A stretch of DNA of 64,000 bases from Paenibacillus sp. L3-i20 (GCF_022180385.2 NZ_BQME02000001.1:1514975-1578974); one strand, 5' to 3'; shown: positions 6,559 through 16,692, numbered from the stretch's first letter. Notes: generated by a model from the sequence alone, not told the origin. Translations and numbers: made by a program.

Positions 6559-8079
6559 TTAATTTACTTTCTTAATCCTTTTCTTTAAAACATTCATTAT
6601 ATTGTCTACATCTTCTATCTTCATAAAATATATAATCACTAAATATATCAAAGCACCTACACCAACAGATATAATTAATGACATAATTTCATTAATATAA
6701 TTAACTAATAAATCGTACAAGAGCTTTGCTAAATAACCCATAAAAAGTGAAGCAGCTAGAATTTTCAATAATGAAATACACACTTTTCCTATGCTGAAAA
6801 TTTCTATTTTCTTTCTAAGACTAATAAATAATAATACCACACAAAAAATAGCTGAAATACTGGTGGCTAGCGCTAATCCAGATATTCCCATAAACCTAGA
6901 TAAAATGATGTTTAAAACAATATTCATTACTAGTGCTATCGCAGCATTAATAGTTGGTGTTTTCGTATCTTGCATTGAGTAAAATGTTCTAGATAACACC
7001 TCTCTGATACCAGTAGCTGTCATTCCTATCGAGTAGTAAAAAATTACATTGGATGTTAATATTATTGCTTGACTATCAAATGCCCCTCTTCCAAACAATA
7101 GTCTCACTATTGGTTCTGAAAATACCATGATCCCAATAGAAATAGGTATTACTAAGAGATTAATCGCCCCAATAGCATCTGACAATGATTTCTTTATTCC
7201 ATCTTTATTTTTTTCAGCAACCATTTTTGACATCAGAGGAAACATTATTGTCGCTATAGTAATAGCAAAAATACTTTCAAGGGAACCAATAAATCTATTA
7301 GCATAACTTATTACCGATATACCACCAGTCACTATCTGAGATGCTAGTGTTGTATCAACTAGAGTATTTATTTGATTAACAGATACTCCAATCATAGCAG
7401 GAAAAGCTATATATGCCATGCTTTTAATATGTTTGTCTTTTATATCAAATTCCACTCTATATTTGTAACCTTCTTTATATACGAAAGGTAAGATTAGCAG
7501 CAACTGTGAAGCTGTAGCAACAACTGTTCCTATAGATAATAATAAAACATCTCCATTAGAGCTTAAATAAATTGATATAATAACTAATATGTTGAGTGGA
7601 AATCCAACTAATGCTGGAACAACATAATTGCCCTTTATTTGAAGAAAACTATTGAATATGTACACCATACCTGTGAAGTATATACTTATCATACCTATTT
7701 TTGTGAATTTTACCGCTAAGATTAACGATTCTCCCCTGAGCCCTGATGCAAATACGCTTACAATTGGCTTCGCAAATAAAATTCCTAATACCAAAATAAA
7801 AGTACTTAATACCAAGTAAATGTTGGTTAAATTATTTGTATAACGAATACTTTCAATTTCCCCGTGTTCTTCACGTATTTTACTATACATAGGAATATAC
7901 CCTGTAGATATAGCAATTCCTAAGAAACCAAATATTGTGAGTGGTATTGTTGTGGATATTATATATGCATCACTAATGCTAGATGCCCCGTAAAAATATG
8001 AAAGGCCTATATCCCTAACAAACCCAAGCAATTTTGAGAAAAGAGTTATTAATATTATTATTAATGCTGTTTTTTTCAT
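6559..8079 (-). CDS. MurJ/MviN-family polysaccharide flippase
   Basis: This 506-residue polytopic membrane protein of the MOP superfamily, MurJ/MviN branch, has about 14 hydrophobic segments. The N-terminus ALIIILITLFSKLLGFVRDI plus YFYGASSISDAYIISTTIP is the family signature. MurJ flips lipid II. Within polysaccharide clusters of Bacilli the same fold serves as the Wzx-type flippase, moving undecaprenyl-linked repeat units across the membrane. Its position at the end of a run of glycosyltransferase genes argues for the polysaccharide role. It is unusually A+T-rich, like the rest of the island. Which lipid-linked substrate it carries cannot be read from the sequence. Confidence 0.85.
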   Translation of the reverse strand: MKKTALIIILITLFSKLLGFVRDIGLSYFYGASSISDAYIISTTIPLTIFGFLGIAISTGYIPMYSKIREEHGEIESIRYTNNLTNIYLVLSTFILVLGILFAKPIVSVFASGLRGESLILAVKFTKIGMISIYFTGMVYIFNSFLQIKGNYVVPALVGFPLNILVIISIYLSSNGDVLLLSIGTVVATASQLLLILPFVYKEGYKYRVEFDIKDKHIKSMAYIAFPAMIGVSVNQINTLVDTTLASQIVTGGISVISYANRFIGSLESIFAITIATIMFPLMSKMVAEKNKDGIKKSLSDAIGAINLLVIPISIGIMVFSEPIVRLLFGRGAFDSQAIILTSNVIFYYSIGMTATGIREVLSRTFYSMQDTKTPTINAAIALVMNIVLNIILSRFMGISGLALATSISAIFCVVLLFISLRKKIEIFSIGKVCISLLKILAASLFMGYLAKLLYDLLVNYINEIMSLIISVGVGALIYLVIIYFMKIEDVDNIMNVLKKRIKKVN

Positions 8080-8150
8080 TAGCCCGCCCTATCAAAACTA
8101 ATTTATAATTATAAGAAAATAACCTCTTTTTTAAAAAGATACTTTGAATT

Positions 8151-9158
8151 TTATGAATTAATTTTTGTGATTTTTCGTTTTACTCCCCATGCCATTCCTG
8201 TAGCGTTAATTCCAAAGGTATTTAATAGAAATTTCACAGTTTTAGTTTTCTTAGTGGCATAATGCTTATAATTGCTATCAAGGGTGAAGATATATTCAAT
8301 CTCTTTAATACTTTCTCTTAGACCTTTTTTCTGTGATTTACTATAAGTAGAATACCAATATAAAACTACGCCTACTAAATCCTGAAAGTTTAAATAAAGC
8401 AAATTTTTTAAATCATCGTTAATCCTATAGTGCTCAAATAAACTTAAATTTTGCTTTATCATAAATAATAAGTCATAGGAGAATTTATAACTTGCCACAT
8501 GAGTAATGGATGCTTCTTGCTCTCTTCTGTATGCATAAACGTTATCTGTAAAATAATCAACCGTTTGCACTTCATTCCACAATCTAAATACAAAATCAAC
8601 ATCCTCACATAGGTAACCTTCCATAAAACGAAAATCTTTATTTAAAATATTTTTATTAATAACAAATCGGACTGGGCACCATCCAAAAGCATAATCATTC
8701 TTTAAAACTTCTGTCAGATTACTATTTCCTGTAAAATAATTACCTATGTTCATCTTTTTTGAAAATATTTGATAACTGTCAGATGAATCATAATATGATA
8801 CCATTGGTATCATTAATAAATCACATCTAGTATTATTTATTTGTTTTACTATACAATCCAATCTATTTTTAATCCAAAAATCATCACTATCTACAAAACA
8901 AATATAATCACCAGTAGCATTATCTATACCAATATTTCTTGCAGATGAAGGTCCACCGTTATTTTTATGAATAACTATGATACGATCATCTTGGTTAGCA
9001 AATCGATCACAAATCAAAGGACTTGAATCAGTTGATCCATCATTTATTAGTATAACTTCAAGGCTATGATAATCTTGAAATAAAAGGCTTTCAATACATT
9101 GAGATAAATATTTTTCAACGTTATACACTGGGATAATAAAACTAATTTTAATATTCAT
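8151..9158 (-). CDS. GT2 family glycosyltransferase
   Basis: This 335-residue GT-A fold glycosyltransferase of family 2 adds a sugar to the lipid-linked repeat unit at the inner membrane face. Seen motifs: ISFIIPVYNVEKYLSQCIES at the N-terminus, the nucleotide-binding LINDGSTDSSP, the metal-binding DSDDFW, and an acidic acceptor-side motif CEDVDFVFRLW. Its start overlaps the stop of the upstream glycosyltransferase by four bases (ATGA type), so the two are translationally coupled. The donor and acceptor sugars are not predictable. Confidence 0.85.
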   Translation of the reverse strand: MNIKISFIIPVYNVEKYLSQCIESLLFQDYHSLEVILINDGSTDSSPLICDRFANQDDRIIVIHKNNGGPSSARNIGIDNATGDYICFVDSDDFWIKNRLDCIVKQINNTRCDLLMIPMVSYYDSSDSYQIFSKKMNIGNYFTGNSNLTEVLKNDYAFGWCPVRFVINKNILNKDFRFMEGYLCEDVDFVFRLWNEVQTVDYFTDNVYAYRREQEASITHVASYKFSYDLLFMIKQNLSLFEHYRINDDLKNLLYLNFQDLVGVVLYWYSTYSKSQKKGLRESIKEIEYIFTLDSNYKHYATKKTKTVKFLLNTFGINATGMAWGVKRKITKINS

Positions 9159-10141
9159 CTGTTACTATACCTCTCACTATTCAACATCTTTCCAAGGAAG
9201 ATAGGACCTAGAATTGTTACTGCAATATAAAATATCTTATACTTAATACTGTTATTAAATTTCAATACATACCTTAGTTCTTTAAGTTGATCTGCAAGCT
9301 CCTTTGATTGTATATTATTTAGTTTTAAATATTTATATGACGTTTTAATAAGTCCCACGTACAGTTGAGTACATCTTGATTGTAGTAAATGAGATCTAAT
9401 ACCTGATAATTCAGTGCTATTAGATAATTTCATTAAATCGCTGATAATAAATATTTTATCGAATTCTTTCTTTATATTAAAGTTATTAATAATTGAACCT
9501 TGTCTTCCTAACCTATACATATATAATGCTTGGCTGCAAAATCCCACTTTAGTAGTTAATAACAATAGTTCTGGCGAATATCTTTCATCCTCATGATAAA
9601 TACCATTTGTAAACACTATATTATTTTTAATTAAATATTCCCTTCTCACAACGAATTGCCATGCAGCTCCCCAGAACTCATTTTGACTATATAAATGTTT
9701 AAATGCCTCAACTCCTGAGTACACTTTTCCTATAGGCAAATTATAATTTTGCTCTTTAGATACATCGTTACCTTCATCGTAAGATACAACATTATTAACT
9801 ATTACATCTACCTCAGCATCATTAATGGTATCATTAATATGTTTAATGAAATCAATATGTAGCCAATCATCGCTATCCACAAATACTATATATTCTCCCG
9901 ATGTTTCATTAAACCCACTATTTCTTGCCGAAGATAATCCCCCATTCTCTTTATGTATAACCTTTACTCTACTATCGATTTTACTGTATTCATCACATAT
10001 AATAGGACTCTTATCTGTTGATCCATCGTTTACAAGGATTATTTCTAACTTTTCATATGTTTGCTTTAACACACTTTCTAGACATTCCTGTATATAATTT
10101 TCCACATTATATACAGGAATAACTATACTGAACTTTCTCAT
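9155..10141 (-). CDS. GT2 family glycosyltransferase
   Basis: This 328-residue family-2 glycosyltransferase has FSIVIPVYNVENYIQECLES, VNDGSTDKSPIICDEY, the metal-binding VDSDDWL and the catalytic-side HEDERYSPELLLL. It is clearly a paralogue of its downstream neighbour (the N-terminal 110 residues are very alike), probably by duplication within the operon. The C-terminal third differs, which usually tracks acceptor choice. There is a four-base overlap with the next gene. About 200 bp of A+T-rich spacer, in which nothing was recognised, separates it from the glycosyltransferase upstream. Confidence 0.85.
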   Translation of the reverse strand: MRKFSIVIPVYNVENYIQECLESVLKQTYEKLEIILVNDGSTDKSPIICDEYSKIDSRVKVIHKENGGLSSARNSGFNETSGEYIVFVDSDDWLHIDFIKHINDTINDAEVDVIVNNVVSYDEGNDVSKEQNYNLPIGKVYSGVEAFKHLYSQNEFWGAAWQFVVRREYLIKNNIVFTNGIYHEDERYSPELLLLTTKVGFCSQALYMYRLGRQGSIINNFNIKKEFDKIFIISDLMKLSNSTELSGIRSHLLQSRCTQLYVGLIKTSYKYLKLNNIQSKELADQLKELRYVLKFNNSIKYKIFYIAVTILGPIFLGKMLNSERYSNR

Positions 10142-10343
10142 TATTAATTACCCCCATATTTTAGAAATAATATTAAATAATATATACAGTTATCCCTATT
10201 CCTAAAATACGACATACCTTTTTTGTTGTATTTTGCTCACGTGATTTAGTATATTCGATAATGTAATAATTTTATTTCATATTTTTTGATCAACCTACGG
10301 GATGTAGTTGCAGTTTTTTATACTTGTAAAAACCATGCTTACT

Positions 10344-11291
10344 TTAAATTATTCCATACTTTTTCATAATGATTTTTTTTAGAATTAAGTTATACATTAA
10401 AATAAATATACCTGTGATCAAGTTGTTTTTGGTGTATTCAATCTTGTAATTTTTTAGTATATAATCTATATTAATAAGTTTATGGACGGTTTCTGTTTCA
10501 GATCCCCTTTTTATAATTTCCTTTACCAAATAAAAAAAAATAAAGCACAGGTAATTATTATAGGAACCGATTGATTTCTCATTTATATAGTTTCTAATTC
10601 TAAAAAATACATCAAAATTTTCTCTTACTACTTTATTGTTAACTGCTGAACCAGCTCTTTGAATATAGTAGAATAGAACTTCCGAATCATAAAATATGCT
10701 CATACATTTAGAAATACATCTAACTTGCAATTCTTGGTCCTCTCCATGTTTCGTATTCTCATCAAAAAGAATTTTATTTTTGTCGATTATTTCTTTTTTA
10801 GTAATAAAAGAACACATGGATTGACTGATTTTTTTTGTTAAAAATAAATTGAGAAATTGGACCTCCGTAAGTATTTTATTATTATATTTATTTGATGAGT
10901 ATTTTTTTATTGTTTGGTTAGTATTCTCATTTAAGGTTTGATAGCCATACGAGAACATATCTACATCTGTATTTGTAAAAATGTGATGTGCTCTTTTTAA
11001 TAAATCCTTATTAATCAAATCATCTCCGTCTAAAAATAAAATATAATCTCCTGTAGATTTATGAATACCAAAGTTTCTTGCGGAAGATACTCCACCATTC
11101 TCTTTACTAAACAACCTCACTCTTTTATCCGTATTTTCAATCTCTTGTAATATCTTATAAGAATCGTCTAATGATCCATCATCAATAATGATTAGTTCAA
11201 AATCTGTATAGGTTTGTACCAAAACACTTTCAATTGTTTTACGTATATATTTAGCCAAATTAAAGCATGGAATGACAATAGTGAACTTCAT
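10344..11291 (-). CDS. GT2 family glycosyltransferase
   Basis: This 315-residue family-2 glycosyltransferase has FTIVIPCFNLAKYIRKTIES, IIDDGSLDDSYKIL, a DxD-type LFLDGDDLINKD and the acidic KHGEDQELQVRC. Very A+T-rich and Lys/Asn/Ile-rich, it has the strongest base-composition contrast with the lysS/folate block. The protein ends with a hydrophobic, basic stretch that may touch the membrane. It belongs to the repeat-unit assembly set of the island; sugar specificity unknown. Confidence 0.85.
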   Translation of the reverse strand: MKFTIVIPCFNLAKYIRKTIESVLVQTYTDFELIIIDDGSLDDSYKILQEIENTDKRVRLFSKENGGVSSARNFGIHKSTGDYILFLDGDDLINKDLLKRAHHIFTNTDVDMFSYGYQTLNENTNQTIKKYSSNKYNNKILTEVQFLNLFLTKKISQSMCSFITKKEIIDKNKILFDENTKHGEDQELQVRCISKCMSIFYDSEVLFYYIQRAGSAVNNKVVRENFDVFFRIRNYINEKSIGSYNNYLCFIFFYLVKEIIKRGSETETVHKLINIDYILKNYKIEYTKNNLITGIFILMYNLILKKIIMKKYGII

Positions 11292-11397
11292 TAAGATCCC
11301 CCTTTCAAGTACAAGTTACCATTTATAGAAAACAACAATCACTTATCATTTGATAAGTTGAGTTCTTTTGTTCAACTTGGTACATTAGTTAACCATT

Positions 11398-12456
11398 CTA
11401 TTTCCCGAATATCGTTCTAAATGGAAAGTTGAAAGAATGAGTTAATTGCGATACAAACAACAAGGTAGCCCAAGCTATAATTATGATTAACAAAGACCAT
11501 TTTTTATACTTATTAATGTCCAAACAGAGTATATAAGGGAGCAGAATTATTTCTAAAATTCTAAAAAACATATTTATTCTAGTTGCAAACATTTCTTGAA
11601 ATGAAAACATAGCATAAAATACAAATCCCAGAAAATACAATTTAAAGATCCATTCAAAACTCGCATTAACCATTTTTAATTTATTGTAATATATTAAAAA
11701 TAGAATCAATAGCAATAATCTTTGCAAGACACCGATACTATCAATTCCTCCAACAATACCGTTAGCATATATATCGATTTTTGTCTGTATATAATCAGGC
11801 ATTAAATACATGAAAGCGTTAGTCCAAATATGGTTTGTGAATATAGCAACCACTAGCAAAACAGTCAAAATAACATACGATTTTCTACTAAATTTTAATC
11901 TACTAAAAAAATAACCTACCATGATGAAAATAGCAGAAAAGTGCAACGTTAGTCCTATTATTGTGTAAAGTAAAACTTTTTTGAAATTTCGCTGCTCTAT
12001 GTCTATCAGTAGATAAACAAATAAAGCCATCGCAATTCCCTGTCTCACCCCATTGAATACATATCCTATGTAGAAAACAGTAATGAATAAAAATACTGAG
12101 AACATCGGGTATATACTTGTTTTTTTAATTCCATAAAACATATAAAAAAGAGTGATAAAAGAAAAAAAGAAAAATAAGCTTTCCACAGAGAAGCCTAAAC
12201 TTTTAATTAGAACTATTACAAACCTAAATCCAGGCTCTAAATATCCATAATCACTAATTACATTGACGTAATTAAAAATTTCTAGATAATTAAAGTAATC
12301 AGTTCCTATTCCATATCTTATTCCTGCTATTATTGAAAATACCAACAAACATCCTATTATTAATTTATTAATATTACCGCTATAAAATCTACTTGTAGTT
12401 ATTTCTTTTAGTGATAATACAAGTAATGTGATATAACTTAATAGATAAACATACAT
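11398..12456 (-). CDS. epsG: EpsG family polysaccharide polymerase-like membrane protein
   Basis: This is a polytopic membrane protein of about 352 residues in the EpsG family, which is thought to act like a Wzy polymerase and join repeat units outside the membrane. The family hallmark AGIRYGIGTDYFNYLEIF is present after the second hydrophobic segment, followed by FNGVRQGIAMALFVY and ILGLTLHFSAIF-like segments with the conserved His. About ten membrane segments are visible. The frame opens at 12534, but the first 26 codons are not hydrophobic in the family pattern. The ATG at 12456 (MYVYLLSYI), preceded by AAAGAGAG, is the more likely start. EpsG is the B. subtilis name for the family and is used here for kinship only. 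Confidence 0.8.
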   Translation of the reverse strand: MYVYLLSYITLLVLSLKEITTSRFYSGNINKLIIGCLLVFSIIAGIRYGIGTDYFNYLEIFNYVNVISDYGYLEPGFRFVIVLIKSLGFSVESLFFFFSFITLFYMFYGIKKTSIYPMFSVFLFITVFYIGYVFNGVRQGIAMALFVYLLIDIEQRNFKKVLLYTIIGLTLHFSAIFIMVGYFFSRLKFSRKSYVILTVLLVVAIFTNHIWTNAFMYLMPDYIQTKIDIYANGIVGGIDSIGVLQRLLLLILFLIYYNKLKMVNASFEWIFKLYFLGFVFYAMFSFQEMFATRINMFFRILEIILLPYILCLDINKYKKWSLLIIIIAWATLLFVSQLTHSFNFPFRTIFGK

Positions 12457-12590
12457 TGTATCAGACTCTCTTTCTATCATAAGAAAGTGTTGAACAAAAA
12501 AGAATCCCCCACTAACTCTACTGTTAAACAGCAATAAATAATCTTATAGATATAAACATAATTAATTGCGCATCAATAAAGATCCAGCTT

Positions 12591-13424
12591 TTATTCTCTT
12601 AAAAATTTTAAATACATAAATTGTCTAATTTTATTTGGCAATAGCACTCTCGCAATAAATCTTACTGCATTATTATAGAAATATTCAAAAATATTAATCA
12701 TTCGATTCTTCAACATATAATCAAAAATGAGTTTTTGCAGCCAAAAGTATCTCCAGCCACCACGTCTTAGAAATGTATCCTCATTAATTCTTACATTAAC
12801 TAGAGTTTCATTTAAATTATAGAAGTTACAATTGGAAAGATTCATTCTAATCCACAGATAATAATCTTCATTCAGGTGCCAGTCCATATAGCTACCTGCT
12901 TTTTCCACTTCACTTTTTTTGAACATTACACTCATATGATTAAATGGATTTCTAGTTTTCATATATTTTTTTATATCAACGTCATTAGAAGGTACCTTCT
13001 TGTAGCTAACAATATTATGTAATTCCCCAATAAATTCAGAAACATTTGTTCCGACTACACCAACATTACTGTTTTGTATGAAACAATTGATTTGTTTTTC
13101 AAATCTATTGGGCATACATATATCATCACTATCCATACGAGCAATTAACTCATAACTACATTCTTTCAGACCTTCTCTTAATGCATTCCCCAGCCCAACA
13201 TTTTTCATTAACCTTACCAGCTTTAAGTTATTATTCAGTGATTGATACTTTATTAGTACGTTCTCAATATCTTTTGACACCGGCCCATCAATTACAATTA
13301 CAATTTCTGTTGCTTTCATTGTTTGATTCATAATACTTTCTATGGCCTGCTCTACATATTCTGCAATATCATTTTTATATACTGACATCAGTACTGAAAA
13401 ATCAAAGTTTTTATTCTTATTCAT
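12591..13424 (-). CDS. GT2 family glycosyltransferase
   Basis: This 277-residue family-2 glycosyltransferase has FSVLMSVYKNDIAEYVEQA, the nucleotide-binding region IVIDGPVSKDIENVL, the DxD motif ARMDSDDICMPNRFEKQ and the acceptor-side HLNEDYYLWIRM. This subgroup (AmsE/EpsE-like) is common in Gram-positive exopolysaccharide clusters. The C-terminus is basic and aromatic. It lies between the SDR gene and the EpsG-like gene in the same direction, with about 115-bp spacers on each side. Confidence 0.85.
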   Translation of the reverse strand: MNKNKNFDFSVLMSVYKNDIAEYVEQAIESIMNQTMKATEIVIVIDGPVSKDIENVLIKYQSLNNNLKLVRLMKNVGLGNALREGLKECSYELIARMDSDDICMPNRFEKQINCFIQNSNVGVVGTNVSEFIGELHNIVSYKKVPSNDVDIKKYMKTRNPFNHMSVMFKKSEVEKAGSYMDWHLNEDYYLWIRMNLSNCNFYNLNETLVNVRINEDTFLRRGGWRYFWLQKLIFDYMLKNRMINIFEYFYNNAVRFIARVLLPNKIRQFMYLKFLRE

Positions 13425-13539
13425 TTGCTTTCAACTCGTTTCTATCATATAAACTTTACATACTTTTTGAATTTATTATATTTAATCACTTAATAACTCC
13501 AGCTAATTAGGTATGATTTATATTTTTATACATTTTTAT

Positions 13540-14382
13540 TTATAGCTTCTCAGTTATTTTTATAGATTCCTTTAAATTATAAATTTGATATTTATCTCGA
13601 TATGAGCTGATTTCTTGATCATAACTTAAATTTCCAAATACCTTATTTATCAACTTCAACTTATATTCTAAAATTTTAAGAATTGGATTAAATACTTTAG
13701 TTAATCTAATCTTCCTTCCGTGCTCATTTGCTATCAATTGAACTAATTCACTTGTCCTAACATAATCGCTATTCTGAGGGAAGAATAACCCTGATTCATT
13801 ATTATTTATCGTCAAACGAATGAATTCACATAGGTTATCTACATACAACATACTTCTTTGATTCGTAATATCAGGAAAACAAGTAATTCTTTTTGCTAGT
13901 ACCGCAAGACTTCCATAGTTTCCTTTGGCACCTTTACCGTATATCATAGGAGGTCTAATAATTGCTACTTTAAAATTTTCATCTTCAAGGAGTTTGATCT
14001 GTTCTTCTCCTTGCAGCTTAGAAATTCCATAACTGGACTTTGGCTGCGCTAATGTATCTTTATTTATTATGCCTGTTTCGATACCATATACACTCATAGA
14101 ACTTAAGAATATGAACTGTTTAACGCAATCTCTCTTAGCCTTTATAGCTAGTTTCTCGGTCAAATCTCTATTAACCTTAAAATACAATTCTTTATTGTGC
14201 TTTGTCTCCTTAATATGTGCTATTCCTGCTACATGATAAATAACATCATACTTGGCAAAGCTTAAACTCTTCCATTCATCTGTCCTGCAAGATATAAAAT
14301 CTATATCGAAGTTTTCTCCAACCCACTCCGCAAACGAGTTTCCTAGGTAGCTATTCTTTGCAGTAATTAATATTTTTTTCAT
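13540..14382 (-). CDS. NAD-dependent epimerase/dehydratase (extended SDR)
   Basis: This 280-residue SDR probably converts a nucleotide sugar for the repeat unit. The N-terminal nucleotide motif is altered (ILITAKNSYLGNSF in place of GxxGxxG); this variant is common among SDRs encoded next to initiating sugar transferases. The active-site set is visible: Ser in LSSMSVYG and the YGISK Tyr-x-x-x-Lys, followed by VAIIRPPMIYGKG. It starts one base after the stop of the sugar transferase, whose last codons carry the AGAGG ribosome site, so the pair is coupled. The exact substrate cannot be assigned. Confidence 0.8.
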   Translation of the reverse strand: MKKILITAKNSYLGNSFAEWVGENFDIDFISCRTDEWKSLSFAKYDVIYHVAGIAHIKETKHNKELYFKVNRDLTEKLAIKAKRDCVKQFIFLSSMSVYGIETGIINKDTLAQPKSSYGISKLQGEEQIKLLEDENFKVAIIRPPMIYGKGAKGNYGSLAVLAKRITCFPDITNQRSMLYVDNLCEFIRLTINNNESGLFFPQNSDYVRTSELVQLIANEHGRKIRLTKVFNPILKILEYKLKLINKVFGNLSYDQEISSYRDKYQIYNLKESIKITEKL

Positions 14383-14383
14383 T

Positions 14384-15043
14384 CTAAGCCTCTATACTTG
14401 TAACTTTAGATTCTTTTGATACTATTCTTGTAGCAGGTACTTTATCTAAACGACCTGTACCACCTTCTACAACACCATTACCTTTTGTTACACTGAAAAT
14501 CGTTCCAAAAAAGCATTTCACATCCAATTTAACCCCTAAATTTTTAACATAGTCCCCGTCCAATTTTGCTTTAACTTCTATTGGAAGCTCATCTCTACCG
14601 TTAATCTGCGCCCAGCCTGTAAGTCCAGGGAGGATATCATTTGCACCATAAATGTCACGCTCAGCAATCAAATCATATTGATTCCACAATGCTGGACGTG
14701 GACCGATAATACTCATTTCACCTTTAAGAATATTAATGATTTGGGGTAGCTCATCTAGGCTTGATTTACGAAGAAATTGACCTAGCTTTGTAATAAAGAG
14801 AGTCGGATCTAGAAGCATATGTGTCGGCATATCTTTAGGTGCATCTGTACGCATAGTTCTAAATTTAAGGATATAGAAGTGTTTTTTATTTTTCCCTACT
14901 CGTTTTTGTTTGAATAACACAGGGCCTTTAGAATCTACTTTGATTAATATAGAAATAATCACGAATACTGGTGATAGTATAACTAAAGCTAGAAATGAAA
15001 ATAAAATATCCGCTACAAATTTTAAATAACTATAAAGCTTCAC
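14384..15043 (-). CDS. initiating undecaprenyl-phosphate sugar transferase (EpsL/WcaJ-like)
   Basis: This 219-residue short-form polyprenyl-phosphate hexose-1-phosphate transferase starts repeat-unit synthesis by moving sugar-1-phosphate from a UDP-sugar onto undecaprenyl phosphate. It has one N-terminal membrane hairpin (VADILFSFLALVILSPVFVI) and the family core: KRVGKNKKHFYILKFRTM, KLGQFLRKSSLDELPQIIN, GEMSIIGPRPAL and PGLTGWAQINGRD. The GTG start at 15043 is supported by AGGTGATGAT directly upstream, the same ribosome site as galU next door. The sugar transferred is not predictable from these motifs. Confidence 0.9.
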   Translation of the reverse strand: MKLYSYLKFVADILFSFLALVILSPVFVIISILIKVDSKGPVLFKQKRVGKNKKHFYILKFRTMRTDAPKDMPTHMLLDPTLFITKLGQFLRKSSLDELPQIINILKGEMSIIGPRPALWNQYDLIAERDIYGANDILPGLTGWAQINGRDELPIEVKAKLDGDYVKNLGVKLDVKCFFGTIFSVTKGNGVVEGGTGRLDKVPATRIVSKESKVTSIEA

Positions 15044-15074
15044 ATCATCACCTACATTGTAAGATTTATAATTC

Positions 15075-15962
15075 TTATACTTTTATTTTTTCTTCGTATT
15101 CTTTCATTACGGTTTGTAAGTATTGTAGAAGTTCACCTTTTAACTCACTTCTTTGTAGAGCAAATTCTACTTGTGTTTTAATAAAACCAAGCTTTTCCCC
15201 TACATCATACCTTACACCATCAAAATCATATGCGTATACAGCTTCGAAACGATTAAGCTCTGCGATAGCATCTGTTAATTGAATTTCCCCACCTGCGCCT
15301 GGTGTTTGGTTTTCAAGAATATCAAATATGCTTGCACTAAGAATATAGCGACCCATAATTGCGATATTAGAAGGAGCTACTTCACGCTTAGGTTTCTCTA
15401 CTAGATTTGTGACACTGTAGAGTCGATCTTGAACGAGCTTTCCATCCACGATACCATAACGGGATACTTCATCCATTGGGACACTTTGAACACCTATAAT
15501 TGAAGATTTGTATCGATCATATTGCTCAATCATTTGTTTAAGGCAAGGCTTGTCGGCCTGAACAATATCATCACCGAGCAACACAGCAAATGGTTCATTG
15601 CCGATAAACTTACGTGCGCACCAGATAGCATGTCCAAGACCCCGGGCTTCCTTCTGTCGAATGTAATGAATATCAACCATATTAGAAGATTTCTGAACCT
15701 CAGATAAAAGCTCCAACTTTCCCTTTTCCAACAGATTTTGCTCAAGCTCAAAAGAGTTGTCAAAGTGATCTTCAATTGCTCGCTTCCCTTTACCAGTAAC
15801 GATAATAATATCCTCAATACCTGATGCTACTGCCTCTTCTACAATGTATTGAATTGTGGGTTTATCCACAATTGGCAACATTTCCTTAGGCATTGCCTTT
15901 GTTGCAGGTAGGAATCGAGTCCCTAGTCCCGCTGCGGGGATTATAGCTTTACGTACTTTCAT
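15075..15962 (-). CDS. galU: UTP-glucose-1-phosphate uridylyltransferase
   Basis: GalU/GtaB makes UDP-glucose from UTP and glucose-1-phosphate, the sugar donor for exopolysaccharide, glucolipids and teichoic acid decoration. The product of about 295 residues begins [20 protein letters not shown] (nucleotide loop), followed by [25 protein letters not shown], and VEKPKR with the catalytic-type Lys. The longer frame starting at 16013 adds 17 residues with no family match; the ATG at 15962 has AGGTGATGAT just upstream and is chosen. Next to it is the sugar transferase, and galE is a relic in this cluster, so UDP-galactose would have to come from another locus. Confidence 0.93.
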   Translation of the reverse strand: MKVRKAIIPAAGLGTRFLPATKAMPKEMLPIVDKPTIQYIVEEAVASGIEDIIIVTGKGKRAIEDHFDNSFELEQNLLEKGKLELLSEVQKSSNMVDIHYIRQKEARGLGHAIWCARKFIGNEPFAVLLGDDIVQADKPCLKQMIEQYDRYKSSIIGVQSVPMDEVSRYGIVDGKLVQDRLYSVTNLVEKPKREVAPSNIAIMGRYILSASIFDILENQTPGAGGEIQLTDAIAELNRFEAVYAYDFDGVRYDVGEKLGFIKTQVEFALQRSELKGELLQYLQTVMKEYEEKIKV

Positions 15963-16010
15963 ATCATCACCTAGTTCTTTATTTTTGGTTATTATTTTGT
16001 ATGTTTTTTT

Positions 16011-16042
16011 CAAAAAAAGAACCGCTTTTTATTGGGCTGCGG
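16011..16042 (-). terminator. probable weak terminator between the anchored protein and galU
   Basis: On the minus strand GCCGC and GCGGT flank a 13-nt loop and are followed by TCTTTTTTTG. The stem is short, so partial readthrough into galU is likely. Confidence 0.4.
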
Positions 16043-16062
16043 CAAAAATACACTGTCTAGTT

Positions 16063-16662
16063 TTATTTGTCCTTGGAGACTTCATCATAACTTCTACCTT
16101 GGCTTAATCCGTATTTCTTAGCAATCAAAATTAACTCATCATATTGTTCAGGAGATAACTTCTCTAAAATTAGAGCACGTGCTTCCTTCTTTTCTTCTGG
16201 GTCCAATCCGTCACCTGCAAGTGATTGTAGTGCTTTTAAATCATCAGCATTCAATTCCTTCAGAAGAACAGAAGCTAGCTGCGCCTTTTCACCAACAGTA
16301 ATCTTCCCCTGAACTTCTTTAGCTTTATCTTCAGTAATTTCAGCCTTATATTCGGTTGGTGCAGGCTGCTTAGTAGATGGATTGTCTTTATTGTCCTTTT
16401 TAATCGTTATTTCAGTAGTACTGGTTGGTGTTGGTTCAGTACCTACTTCTTCACCCTCAGCAATATCCTTAGGGCTTTCGGATGGTGTTGGGACCGTTGT
16501 TTCTACTGGTCGCTCCTCTTGCGCACTTATCTCTAAACTACTTGATAAAGAGGATATAAGCTTATTCATAGCATAATTAGCTGCGAATAAGCCCCCTACT
16601 CCCAATACAAATATAATGGACACTGTCCATATTAATATTTTCTTCCATTTCTTCTTGGCCAT
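16063..16662 (-). CDS. membrane-anchored protein with Thr/Pro/Glu-rich linker, unknown function
   Basis: This is a protein of about 199 residues: basic N-terminus (MAKKKWKKI), one transmembrane helix (WTVSIIFVLGVGGLFAANYA), a linker rich in Glu, Pro, Thr and Lys (about residues 45-115), and a helical C-terminal part (about 118-195) containing KLSPEQYDELILIAKKYG. The start at 16662 has GGAGGAACAAGTT in front; the first five codons of the longer frame cover that site. The layout (anchor, disordered linker, helical tail) recalls the protein at 4702-5505 but has no cysteines. It lies inside the polysaccharide operon, between the dehydratase and galU. No family recognised. Confidence 0.7.
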   Translation of the reverse strand: MAKKKWKKILIWTVSIIFVLGVGGLFAANYAMNKLISSLSSSLEISAQEERPVETTVPTPSESPKDIAEGEEVGTEPTPTSTTEITIKKDNKDNPSTKQPAPTEYKAEITEDKAKEVQGKITVGEKAQLASVLLKELNADDLKALQSLAGDGLDPEEKKEARALILEKLSPEQYDELILIAKKYGLSQGRSYDEVSKDK

Positions 16663-16692
16663 AACTTGTTCCTCCATTCATCGAAGCCATTG

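Noticed and set aside
15530-16107. Open frames overlapping galU on both strands (up to 95 codons)
   Set aside because: They lie wholly within a well-conserved gene, lack ribosome sites and have no protein-like pattern.
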